Below the pieces are notes generated by a model. It was not told the origin of the DNA and searched no databases. It worked only from the letters and a program-made list of their open reading frames with translations. Positions 16,195 to 24,477 of a stretch of 64,000 nt of DNA are shown piece by piece (the stretch's first letter is position 1; the number at the start of each line of letters is the position of its first letter). Origin of the DNA: CAVRCA01 sp963719345. Lineage in GTDB: Bacteria > Pseudomonadota > Alphaproteobacteria > Acetobacterales > Acetobacteraceae. The DNA lies in the NCBI GenBank assembly GCA_963719345.1, contig CAVRCA010000012.1:1-64000 (forward strand), read 5' to 3'. The position numbers and the translations under genes are program-made.

Positions 16195-17151
16195 TTGGAC
16201 ACACATCGCGTCTCACCGACAGCCCGGACCGTTCGCTGGGGCACGTTTGACGCCGCCTATCCGCCGGTGTTGACCGTTCAGTCAGGGGACAGCGTAGTAC
16301 TCGAATGCGTCTCGGGTGGCCCGGAGGTGATGCCGGAGCCGGGATCAGGCTTTGCGATCCCGCCGACCCTGGCCGCGATCCACGCAGCGCAACTGTCGCG
16401 CCTCGGCGGTCACATCGTGACCGGCCCGGTCGCGGTCGCCGGGGCGCAGCCGGGCGACATGCTCGAAGTGCGGATCGAAAAGATCGAATTCGGAATGGAG
16501 TGGGGTTACTGCGGTTTTCGCCCCCTGGCCGGCACCTTGCCGGAGGATTTTCCGACCCGCTATCTCAGTCATATCCCGATCGACCGCGCCCGACGGACCT
16601 GCCGCTTGCCGTGGGGGACCGAACTCCCGCTGGCCCCGTTCTTCGGCGTGATGGGCGTGGCGCCCCCGCCGGCCTACGGCACGATCTCGACCATCCAGCT
16701 GCGTGAGCACGGCGGCAACCTCGACAACAAGGAGTTGACTGAGGGGAGCACGCTGTTCCTGCCGGTCTGGACCGAGGGAGCGAACTTTTCGGCGGGGGAC
16801 GGTCACGGAGTGCAAGGGGACGGGGAAGTCTGCATCAACGCGCTGGAGACGGCGCTGACCGGGACGTTTAAGTTGATCCTGCACAAGGGGGGCGGCCCGC
16901 ACGCGCCCTTGCTGCAGTATCCGCGCGCCGAGACGGCAACGCACTTCATCAGCATGGGCATGCATGAGGACCTCGATCTGGCGATGAAGCAGGCGCTCCG
17001 TCAGATGATCGCCTTCATTTGCGGCCGGGCCAATCTGTCCCGAGAGGAAGCCTACCAGTTCTGCTCCTTGGCGGTCGATTTCCACGTGACGCAGACGGTC
17101 AACGGAGAAAAAGGGGTTCACGGGCTGCTGCGCAAAGGCCTGCTTTTCTAA
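16195..17151 (+). CDS. Acetamidase/formamidase family protein
   Basis: The 318-residue product matches the FmdA/AmdA family that hydrolyses formamide or acetamide to ammonia and the acid. Characteristic segments are GPVAVAGAQPGDMLEVRIEKIE, APFFGVMGVAPPP, HGGNLDNKELTEGSTLFLPV, and NFSAGDGHGVQGDGEVC, where the Asp and His residues would bind metal. The TTG start at 16195 follows GGAGAG with a short spacer; no better in-frame start is visible. Together with the amidase and the amidohydrolase it suggests use of amides as a nitrogen source. Confidence 0.85.
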   Translation: MDTHRVSPTARTVRWGTFDAAYPPVLTVQSGDSVVLECVSGGPEVMPEPGSGFAIPPTLAAIHAAQLSRLGGHIVTGPVAVAGAQPGDMLEVRIEKIEFGMEWGYCGFRPLAGTLPEDFPTRYLSHIPIDRARRTCRLPWGTELPLAPFFGVMGVAPPPAYGTISTIQLREHGGNLDNKELTEGSTLFLPVWTEGANFSAGDGHGVQGDGEVCINALETALTGTFKLILHKGGGPHAPLLQYPRAETATHFISMGMHEDLDLAMKQALRQMIAFICGRANLSREEAYQFCSLAVDFHVTQTVNGEKGVHGLLRKGLLF

Positions 17152-17156
17152 CTCGG

Positions 17157-17165
17157 TTGTCCACA
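17157..17165 (+). promoter_or_regulatory. DnaA-box-like site upstream of gcrA
   Basis: TTGTCCACA matches the DnaA box TTATCCACA at 8 of 9 positions. It lies 91 bases before the gcrA ATG. In Caulobacter, DnaA activates gcrA transcription, so the position makes sense. A single 9-mer can occur by chance. Confidence 0.45.
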
Positions 17166-17208
17166 GCTTTTTTCACTCTGCCTCTAGTTGCGCATTGAGC
17201 GCCGCTCG

Positions 17209-17250
17209 GGGCTCCGCTACCGTATCTGGTATCAGCAGAGCGCGGAGCCC
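17209..17250 (+). promoter_or_regulatory. Hairpin covering the gcrA ribosome binding site
   Basis: GGGCTCCGC (17209-17217) is the perfect reverse complement of GCGGAGCCC (17242-17250), with a 24-base loop. The right arm contains GGAG, the only Shine-Dalgarno-like sequence before ATG 17256, so the fold would hide it. It may equally be a DNA operator. Confidence 0.45.
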
Positions 17251-17255
17251 ACGAT

Positions 17256-17890
17256 ATGGAGTGGAACGACGAGACCATCGGCCGGCTGCGCATGTTGTGG
17301 TCGGACGGGCACTCCACGGCGGAGATCGGCCGCCGCCTGGGTGTCTCAAAAAATGCTATCGTCGGGAAAGCGCATCGGCTCGAGTTGCCGGCGCGGCCGT
17401 CGCCCATTCGCCGGGATGGCTCCCTTGGCTTGCCGTCACGCCCGGCAATCCGGCGCGTGGCCGGGCCGACGCTGCCGCCTTTGCCCAGCGCGGAGCGGCC
17501 GGCAGCCGCGGCGCACCGGCGCTCCGACGCGGTCCGGGCCGAGCCCTCACGCCCCGAGCCTGCCCGGACTGAACTGGCTCAATCTGAACTGGCCCAATCT
17601 GAACTGGCCCAATCGGAACTGTCCCGATCGGACCTGGCGCAGGCCGAACTGGCCCGATCCGAGCCCGCATTGCTGCGGCCGATCGCAGCCGTCCCTGTAC
17701 CGGGGCAAGGCCGGGCGGCTCCCCCCGTCCTTTTGGCCGCACGGTTGCTTGTTGCTGGCCGATCGGCGAGCCAGGCACGCACGGATTTCACTTCTGCGAC
17801 GCCAACTCGGTACCGGGAAAGCCTTACTGCGCGGCCCATGCGCAACTCGCGTATGTGAAGGTGCGCGACCGACGCGACGACGCGGCGTAA
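17256..17890 (+). CDS. gcrA: Cell-cycle regulator GcrA, one frameshift, with a repeat-expanded linker
   Basis: GcrA binds RNA polymerase sigma70 and methylated GANTC promoters to drive alphaproteobacterial cell-cycle genes. The N-terminal helix-turn-helix WNDETIGRLRMLWSDG, then AEIGRRLGVSKNAIVGKAHRL, is diagnostic. A Pro/Arg-rich linker contains ELAQS-type pentapeptide repeats (residues ~105-136). The conserved C-terminal domain (CCWPIGEPGTHGFHFCD, then GKPYCAAHAQLAYV) is found only after restoring one missing base, most likely in the C6 run at about 17717-17722. The reconstructed protein has about 211 residues. A truncated protein would lack the sigma-contacting domain, so a sequencing error is more likely than a real mutation. 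Confidence 0.85.
17568..17663 (+). repeat. 15-bp tandem repeat in the gcrA linker
   Basis: About six units of the form GAACTGGCCCAATCT encode ELAQS, ELAQS, ELAQS, ELSRS, DLAQA and ELARS. The first three are nearly identical at the DNA level and the later ones have drifted. The period is a multiple of three, so copy-number change only alters linker length. Confidence 0.85.
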
Positions 17891-18036
17891 CGATCCGTTG
17901 CGGCTTGCATGCCGGGGCGGTAACGTTCCGGCGGGGCAGGCAATCCGACCATCAGACAGAAGCGGCTGTCTTGCCCTGGGCGAAGGGCGTCGGTTGAGCG
18001 CGAGAACTGACCAGTGGCGTCCGAGGCCCGTCAACC

Positions 18037-18066
18037 AGGCGAACGCTGCGGGTTCGCCTCAGGAGG
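18037..18066 (+). promoter_or_regulatory. Hairpin directly before the cspA ribosome binding site
   Basis: AGGCGAAC (18037-18044) pairs with GTTCGCCT (18052-18059) around a seven-base loop, and AGGAGG follows at 18061-18066, 15 bases before the ATG. Cold-shock mRNAs often carry structured leaders that control translation by temperature, which makes this a candidate element. Confidence 0.4.
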
Positions 18067-18081
18067 AAAGGCGCCGCATCG

Positions 18082-18291
18082 ATGCCGAATGGGACCGTGA
18101 AGTGGTTCAATTCAACCAAGGGATACGGGTTCATCGCTCCCGATTCGGGAGGCAAGGACATTTTTGTTCACATCAGCGCGGTCCAGCAAGCCGGGCTGCG
18201 TAGCCTCAACGAGGGGCAGAAGGTGGCCTATGAAGTCGAACAGCAATCGAACGGCCGGACGGCCGCCGTGAACCTCATCGCATCCGATTGA
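18082..18291 (+). CDS. Cold-shock domain protein (CspA family)
   Basis: The 69-residue protein is a single cold-shock domain. The RNP1-type motif KGYGFIAPD and the RNP2-type motif DIFVHIS are both intact, after the usual start GTVKWFN. It binds single-stranded RNA or DNA and acts as an RNA chaperone. It is a monocistronic gene with a ~190-base upstream region from gcrA that probably holds its own promoter and leader. Confidence 0.95.
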   Translation: MPNGTVKWFNSTKGYGFIAPDSGGKDIFVHISAVQQAGLRSLNEGQKVAYEVEQQSNGRTAAVNLIASD

Positions 18292-18387
18292 GGGCTAGCT
18301 CCCCGCCGTCGAGCGCCGGGCACCTTGCGCCGGTTGCGTCGCGGGTTTACGCAACCAGAACAACGAACGGATACTGTTCTGCTGCGC

Positions 18388-19081
18388 ATGGATGAGGTCT
18401 TGCACTCCCGCCGCGGTTCGCGGGGACGCCGTGACGTCGGATCTAGGTCGCCGCTGGATGCTGAAGCAGTGCGGACGGCTTATCGCCGATGGGCGGGCAT
18501 ATATGACGCGGCGTTCGGCGGTGTTTCGGCGTTCGGGCGACGTCGGGCTGTCGCCGCCGTGAACCGGTTCGTCGGCTCCCGCGTGCTCGAAGTGGGCGTC
18601 GGCACGGGTCTCGCGCTGCCGCACTACGCGCCGGGGAAGCGGGTCACGGGCATCGACCTGTCGACCGACATGCTGGCCCGGGCGCGCGAACGCGTCGCCG
18701 CCCAGCGCCTCTCCGGCGTGGAGGCGCTGCTGGAGATGGACGCCGAAGCGATGGCGTTCCAGGACGCGACGTTCGACATCGCGGTCGCCATGTTCGTCGC
18801 GTCGGTGGTGCCCCATCCGCGTCACTTGCTGGCCGAGATGCGGCGCGTGGTGCGTCCGGGCGGCCACCTCCTGTTTGTGAACCATTTTGCGGCGCAGGCC
18901 GGCCCGAGGCTGTGGATCGAGCGCGCCATGGCTCCGGGATCGCGTGCGCTCGGATGGCATCCCGACTTCGCCGATCGGCGCCTTGCTCGCTCCCGAAGAC
19001 TTGGCGATCGCCGAGAGTTCGCCGGTTCCGCCGCTAGGCCTGTTCACCCTGATCGAGCTGCCCAACGAGGCCGTGCCGTAG
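18388..19081 (+). CDS. pmtA: Phosphatidylethanolamine N-methyltransferase PmtA-like, one frameshift
   Basis: It uses S-adenosylmethionine to make phosphatidylcholine. AYRRWAGIYDAAFG at the N-terminus and VLEVGVGTGLALPHYAPGKRVTGIDLS (SAM-binding motif I) are followed by VASVVPHPRHLLAEMRRVVRPGGHLLFVNHF. After HPDF near 18967 one extra base shifts the frame. The proper end, PIGALLAPEDLAIAES to IELPNEAVP, reaches TAG at 19079. About 230 residues. ATG 18388 lacks a clear ribosome binding site, so the start is uncertain. It makes the lipid that a PlcP-type enzyme (33234) would degrade. Confidence 0.8.
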
Positions 19082-19222
19082 ACAGGCGACGTCCGGCGCG
19101 TATCTGTTCCGGGGAGCATCTTGATCTGCAGCGACGCCTCCGGTACGTCGAGCAGACGCGGTGCGCCGAAGCTTGGGTGGCCAGGTGAACGTGACGAAGC
19201 AGAAAGCGGGGTAGATCGGTTC

Positions 19223-20128
19223 ATGCAGCTAGCCAGGCGGCTTCTTGCCGCGCTTTTCTCGGCTGCCATGGTGCCCTGGCTGTTCGCCTCCAGGGCCTTG
19301 GCGGATGGCGTTCCCAGGCCCTGGGAGATGGGCATGCAGGCGGCCTTCGGCCCGATCAAGGCACGCGTCATCGACCTGCACAATCTCGTCCTGATCATCA
19401 TCACGCTGATCACCCTGTTCGTCGGCGTGCTGCTGCTCCTGGCGATCTTCCGCTTCAGCGCGCGCCGGCATCCCACGCCGAGCCGAACCAGCCACAACAC
19501 CGTGCTGGAGATCGCCTGGACGGTGCTCCCGGTGCTGATCCTCGTGGTAATCGCGATCCCGTCATTCCGTCTCGTCTACTATCAGGATCGCACACCCGAT
19601 GCGGCGCTGACCATCAAGGCGACCGGTCATCAGTGGTACTGGGAATACACCTATCCCGACAAAGGCGGCCTCGATTTTTCGAGTTACATCGTGCCCGACG
19701 ATCAGCTCAAGCCCGGGCAGAGGCGGCTGCTGGAGGTGGACAACCAGCTGGTGGTCCCGGCCGGCAAGAACATTCGCATGCTCGCGACCAGTGCGGACGT
19801 GATCCACAGCTTTTTCATTCCGTCGCTTGGGGTGCAGCGTTACGCGATTCCGGGCCGGACGATCGAGACCTGGTTCAAGGCCGACAAGCCGGGCGTCTAC
19901 TATGGCCAGTGCAACCAGATTTGCGGCCAGAACCACAGCCGGATGCCGATCTCGGTCCACGCGATCCCCGAGCAGGAGTTCGATGCGTGGGTTACCGATG
20001 CCAAAGCCAAGTTTTCGGATGCGGCACCCGCCGTCGCCGGGCAGCCGGTCTCGCTTGCGGCGGCCGGCGCTGACCCACATGGTCGGTGCGTGAAGGAGCT
20101 TTTCGACGATGTCGGTCACCACTCATGA
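19223..20128 (+). CDS. coxB: Cytochrome c oxidase subunit II
   Basis: It is the CuA-bearing subunit of the aa3 oxidase. A signal peptide (residues 1-28), two membrane helices (LVLIIITLITLFVGVLLLLAIF and VLPVLILVVIAIPSF) and the periplasmic cupredoxin domain are present. CuA ligands are visible as C230, C234, H238 and M241 in GQCNQICGQNHSRM. The aromatic path GHQWYWEYTYPD is conserved. The last ~18 residues after LAAAGA look unlike the family, so a base error near 20070 may have hidden an earlier stop. The frame overlaps coxA by 20 bases. Confidence 0.92.
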   Translation: MQLARRLLAALFSAAMVPWLFASRALADGVPRPWEMGMQAAFGPIKARVIDLHNLVLIIITLITLFVGVLLLLAIFRFSARRHPTPSRTSHNTVLEIAWTVLPVLILVVIAIPSFRLVYYQDRTPDAALTIKATGHQWYWEYTYPDKGGLDFSSYIVPDDQLKPGQRRLLEVDNQLVVPAGKNIRMLATSADVIHSFFIPSLGVQRYAIPGRTIETWFKADKPGVYYGQCNQICGQNHSRMPISVHAIPEQEFDAWVTDAKAKFSDAAPAVAGQPVSLAAAGADPHGRCVKELFDDVGHHS

Positions 20129-21703
20129 TCACGCGCATGACCACCATGATCATCAGCCGGGCTTCGTGGCGCGCTGGCTGTTCAGCACCAACCACAAGGA
20201 CATCGGCACGCTCTACCTGAGCTTCGCGGTCGTCGGCGCGATGGTCGGCGTCGTGCTGTCGGTCATCATGCGCGCTCAGTTTCAGCACCCCGGCAACACC
20301 ATCGTCACGAACGGGCAGGAGTGGAACACGATCGTCACCGCCCACGGGCTGATGATGATCTTCTTCGCGGTCATGCCGGCGACGATCGGCGGCTTCGGCA
20401 ATTGGTTCCTGCCGATCATGATCGGCGCGCCCGACATGGCGTTCCCGCGCCTGAACAACATCAGCTTCTGGCTGCTGGTCGCCGGCGTTCTGCTGGTCCT
20501 GATCGGATTGGTGCTGGGCGAGTCCGGGTCCGGCTGGACGCTCTATCCGCCGCTCTCGAACAGGACGTACGAGCCCGGGCCGGGGATGGACTGCACGCTG
20601 TTCGCGCTGCATCTGGCCGGCGTCAGTTCGCTGCTCGGCGCGATCAACTTCATCACCACCATCTTCAACATGCGCGCGCCCGGCATGACGATGCACAAGA
20701 TGCCGCTGTTCGTCTGGGGCGAGCTGGTGACGGCCTTCCTGCTGCTGCTGGCGATCCCGGTGCTGGCCGGCGCGATCACGATGCTGATCTCCGACCGCAA
20801 CTTCGGCACCGCGTTCTTCGATCCGGCCGGCGGCGGCGACCCGGTGCTGTTCCAGCACCTCTTCTGGTTCTTCGGCCACCCGGAAGTCTACATCATGATC
20901 CTGCCGGGCTTCGGGATCATCAGCCACGTGGTCTCGACGTTCAGCCGCAAGCCGATCTTCGGCTATCTCGGCATGGTCTACGCCATGATCGCGATCGGCG
21001 TGGTCGGGTTCGTGGTGTGGGCGCACCACATGTTCGTCTCCGGGATCGACGTCGACACACGCGCCTACTTCATGGCGGCGACGATGATCATCGCGGTGCC
21101 GACCGGCATCAAGATCTTCTCCTGGCTCGCCACGATGTGGGGCGGCTCGATCGAGCTGAAGGTGCCGATGCTCTGGGCCATCGGCTTCATCTTCGTGTTC
21201 ACGATCGGCGGCGTGACCGGCGTCGTGCTGGCCAATGCCGGCATCGATCAGGTCGTCCACAACACCTACTACGTGATCGCGCACTTCCACTACGTGCTGT
21301 CGCTCGGCGCGGTGTTCTCGATGTTCTGCGGGCTTCTACTACTGGATCGGCAAGATGTCGGGCCGCCAGTATCCCGGAGTTCTGGGGCAAGGTGCATTTC
21401 TGGCTGACGTTCATCGGCGTGAACCTGACCTTCTTCCCGATGCACTTCCTCGGGCTGTCGGGGATGCCGCGCCGCTACCCGGATTACCCCGATGCGTTCG
21501 CCGGATGGAACATGGTTGCCTCGATCGGGGCCTATATCGGCGGCATTCGACGGATGGTGTTCCTGTACGTCCTCTACCGGACCTTCACCTCGAAGGAGCA
21601 TGTGGCGGACAACTACTGGGGCGCGGGCGCTACCACGCTGGAATGGACCATCAGCTCGCCGCCGCCGCTCCACAGCTTCTTGGAACTGCCCCGGATCCGA
21701 TGA
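20109..21703 (+). CDS. coxA: Cytochrome c oxidase subunit I, two frameshifts near the 3' end
   Basis: This is the catalytic heme-copper subunit of about 530 residues. WLFSTNHKDIGTLYL, TAHGLMMIFFAVMP, FWFFGHPEVYIMILPGFG, WAHHMFVSG and HNTYYVIAHFHYVLS give the heme a, heme a3 and CuB histidines and the cross-linked Tyr region. An extra G in GGG at 21331-21333 and another extra base in CCCGG near 21375 must be removed to reach YYWIGKMSGRQYP, then EFWGKVHFW and the normal end ELPRIR. Both errors lie in the last ~125 codons. Its stop overlaps ctaB (ATGA). Confidence 0.92.
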
Positions 21704-22701
21704 TCGACACGGCCTTGCGGCGAGATCCGGTGAGCGAGATGTCCACCGGCACTGCCGCCAGGAAGCGGCGAAGCCCGCCCGGCCGAGGCCGACGCTGCGC
21801 CGTTCTGCTCGGACGCGGAGGTACGGCGACTGGCTCGCGTTGCTCAAGCCGCGGGTGATGGCGCTCGTGGTGTTCACCGGCCTGATCGGGCTTGCTCGTC
21901 GCGCCCGGGCATCTGCATCCGGTGCTCGCCTTCACCGCCGTGCTCTGCATCGCGGTGGCCGCCGGCGCCGGCGGGCGCGATCAACATGTGGTACGACCGC
22001 GACATCGACGCGGTGATGCGTCGCACGCGCGGCCGCCCGATTCCGGATGGCCGCATCGCGCCCGGCGAGGCGCTGGGCTTCGGCGTCACCTTGGCGCGTC
22101 GCATCCGTGCTCGTCATGGGGCTCGCCACCAATATCGCGTCCGCCGCGGTGCTGGCGCTGTCGATCGCTTTCTACGTGTTCGTCTACACGATCTGGCTGA
22201 AGCGCCGCACGCCGCAGAACATCGTGATCGGCGGCGCCGCCGGCGCCTTCCCGCCGGTGATCGGCTGGGCGGCGGTGACCGGCTCGGTCGATCTCGTGCC
22301 GCTGATCGCTGTTCGCCATCATCTTCTTCTGGACGCCGCCGCATTTCTGGTCGCTGGCGCTGTTGGGCGCACGACGACTACGAGCGGGCCGGCGTGCCGA
22401 TGTTGCCGGTGGTCGCGGGCGCGCGGGAGACGCGGCGGCAGATCCTGCTCTACACGGTGCTGCTGGTGCCGGTGTCGCTCGCGCCGTGGCTGATCGGCTT
22501 CTCCGGCCCGATCTACGGGTGCGCGGCGTTGTTGCTCGGGGGCGGCTTTCCTGGAACGCGGTGCGTGTGGCGCGGACCGGCAGGACGCGAGGCGGGGTAA
22601 GCCTGACCAGGGACGCTCCGGCCAAGGCGGCGTTCAGGTATTCCATCCTGTATCTGTTTGTTCTCTTCTCCGCGCTCGCCGTGGACCGCCTGGTGGGCTG
22701 A
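21700..22701 (+). pseudogene. ctaB: Protoheme IX farnesyltransferase (heme O synthase), about seven frameshifts
   Basis: Pieces in three frames align in order with CtaB: LLKPRVMALVVFTGLIGL, PGHLHPVLAFTAVLCIAVAAGAG, then INMWYDRDIDAVMRRTRGRP (first Asp-rich prenyl motif). They continue with YTIWLKRRTPQNIVIGGAAGA, PPVIGWAA, FFWTPPHFWSLAL, HDDYERAGVPMLPVV (second acidic motif) and LYLFVLFSALAVDRLVG. Shifts fall near 21765, 21885, 21975, 22100, 22305, 22365 and 22545; several are an extra G in a GGC context. All functional motifs survive in the right order, so a working gene misread is more likely than decay. It makes heme O for the oxidase. Confidence 0.75.
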
Positions 22702-22702
22702 G

Positions 22703-22897
22703 ATGCCCGACCAGACGCCGCCCGGAGCGCGCCGGCCGAGACGCGACGACATTTCGCGCGCCGCCGCCGCGGCCGCAACCTCGCGATGCTGCTCGCGCTG
22801 GTCGCGCTCTTGCATTCTGTTTTACGCGATCACGATCGTGAAAATGACGCAAGATCTGAAACGCGACTGCGCGGCCGTCGATGCAGGACGCAAGTAG
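22703..22897 (+). pseudogene. CoxF-like small membrane protein of the cox operon, frameshifted
   Basis: Between ctaB and ctaG lies a ~64-residue gene. After MPDQTPPGARRPRRDD, reading across two shifts (about 22757 and 22810) gives RRRGRNLAMLLALVAL and then LFYAITIVKMTQ. That is the pattern of the single-helix CoxF protein found at this place in alphaproteobacterial cox operons. Its role in oxidase assembly is unclear. Stop is TAG at 22895. Confidence 0.55.
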
Positions 22898-23490
22898 CAG
22901 AAGGTACAAGGCTGATCGGATTGGGGCTCGTGGTCGCTGGTGCTCGGCATGGTCGGCCTCTCGTTCGCGGCGGTCCCGCTCTACAAGCTGTTCTGCGCGG
23001 CGACAGGCTATGGGGGCACGCCGAACATCGGGGCTCGCGGCGGCTCCGGGCGCGTCGCGCAGACGATCACCGTGCGCTTCAACGCCGATACCAATCCCGA
23101 CCCTGCCCTGGGAATTCGCGCCGGCCCAACGCGAGGTCCGGCTGCCTCTCGGCGACGAGCAGGTCGCCTTCTACACCGCCCGCAATCTGGCCGCCGCGCC
23201 GGTGACCGGCGTCGCCGTCTACAATGTCACGCCCGAGAAGGTGGGCAAGTATTTCCACAAGACCGCCTGTTTCTGCTTCAACCAGCAGACGCTTGGCCGC
23301 CGGGCAGGAGATGCAGTTCCCGGTCAGCTTCTGGGTGGATCCGGCGATCGCGAGCGATCCGAACACCAGCGACGTGCGGACGATCACGCTGTCCTACACG
23401 TTCTTCCGCTCGCTGGACGACGCCGCGAAGGCCGGAGCTCTGGCAAAGGCCGGCCCGCATGTCGGGCCGCGCGCCGACCTGTCCCGGTGA
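22881..23490 (+). pseudogene. ctaG: Cytochrome c oxidase assembly protein CtaG/Cox11, about three frameshifts
   Basis: Cox11 inserts copper into the CuB site. Across shifts near 22935, 23103 and 23292 the pieces read GMVGLSFAAVPLYKLFCAATGYGG, ITVRFNADTNPD, PAQREVRLPLGDEQVAFYTARN, VGKYFHKTACFCFNQQTL and FPVSFWVDP. CFCF holds the copper-binding cysteines, with the membrane-proximal Cys in KLFC. The TITLSYTFF segment near the end is also normal. Overlaps the preceding gene. The concentration of indels matches ctaB. Confidence 0.75.
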
Positions 23491-23605
23491 GAGTGCATCG
23501 AAGCAGGGCAACGTCTTCGCCCTTGAACCTTCGGGGGTTTTCGGGATGATGCCGGCGAGTGCCCGGATGGGCGTTCTCATCTGGCAGAACTGGTAACGGA
23601 TCAGC

Positions 23606-24469
23606 ATGGATACCGACGCGCACGTCGCCACCATCCCGGCGAACTCGGGATTGAAGCAGCCCTACCATCTGGTCGATCCGAGCCCTTGGCCGCTGCTCGG
23701 CGCTTTCGCCGGCGGGCTGACGTTGCTCGGCATCATACTTGCCGCGCACTACGGCAGCTATCTTGCGCTCATTGTCGGGGCGGTCGCGGTGGCCGTGGTG
23801 ATGGTCTTCTGGTGGCGTGACGTGATCCGGGAGAGCCGCGTCCCCGGGCTGCACACGCCCGTCGTGCGGCTGGGCCTGCGCTACGGCATGATGTTCTTCA
23901 TCGCCAGCGAGGTAATGTTCTTCGTCGGCTTCTTCTGGGCCTACTTCAACTTCGCCTTGTTCCCCGAGAACGTGTCGGGCGCCGCGGTCGCCGTCTGGCC
24001 GCCTGCCGGCGTGACCACGTTCGATCCGTTCCACCTCCCGTTCCTCAATACGATGATCCTGCTGCTTTCGGGCACCACGGTTACCTGGGCGCACCACAGT
24101 CTGTTGGAGAACGACCGGCGCGGTCTGCTGATGGGCTTGGGATTTACGATCATCCTCGGCCTCTGCTTCACCTCGCTGCAGGCAATCGAGTATTCCGATG
24201 CTCCCTTCAAGTTCGCCGGCGGCGGGGTTTATCCCTCGGTGTTCTTCCTGGCGACCGGGTTCCATGGCTTTCATGTCATCATCGGCACGACTTTCCTGAT
24301 CGTTTGCTGGATGCGAGCCCGTGGCGGGCAGTTCACACCCGAACGCCATTTCGGCTTCGAGGCCGCGGCCTGGTACTGGCATTTCGTGGACGTGGTCTGG
24401 CTGTTCCTGTTCGTCTGTATCTATTGGTACGGCGCCTCGGCGAGCACCGGCGGAGTCCTCGGGGGCTGA
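23606..24469 (+). CDS. coxC: Cytochrome c oxidase subunit III
   Basis: The intact 287-residue protein has seven hydrophobic segments in the usual COX3 order. Motifs are YHLVDPSPWPLLGAFAG, VVRLGLRYGMMFFIASEVMFFVGFFWAYF, VTWAHHSL, FHGFHVIIGTTFL and the C-terminal FEAAAWYWHFVDVVWLFLF. It is unaffected by the frameshifts seen just upstream, a sharp contrast within 120 bases. The 115 bases before it contain no gene. Confidence 0.95.
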   Translation: MDTDAHVATIPANSGLKQPYHLVDPSPWPLLGAFAGGLTLLGIILAAHYGSYLALIVGAVAVAVVMVFWWRDVIRESRVPGLHTPVVRLGLRYGMMFFIASEVMFFVGFFWAYFNFALFPENVSGAAVAVWPPAGVTTFDPFHLPFLNTMILLLSGTTVTWAHHSLLENDRRGLLMGLGFTIILGLCFTSLQAIEYSDAPFKFAGGGVYPSVFFLATGFHGFHVIIGTTFLIVCWMRARGGQFTPERHFGFEAAAWYWHFVDVVWLFLFVCIYWYGASASTGGVLGG

Positions 24470-24477
24470 TCAGCCGG

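Noticed and set aside
14477..16216. A 579-codon minus-strand open frame opposite the CoA transferase and tatA
   Set aside because: Composition is typical of an antisense frame in high-GC DNA, and it covers two well-recognised plus-strand genes.
21330..22600. Programmed ribosomal frameshifting in coxA and ctaB
   Set aside because: There are too many shifts, in both directions, at varied sites without slippery heptamers or stimulatory structures.
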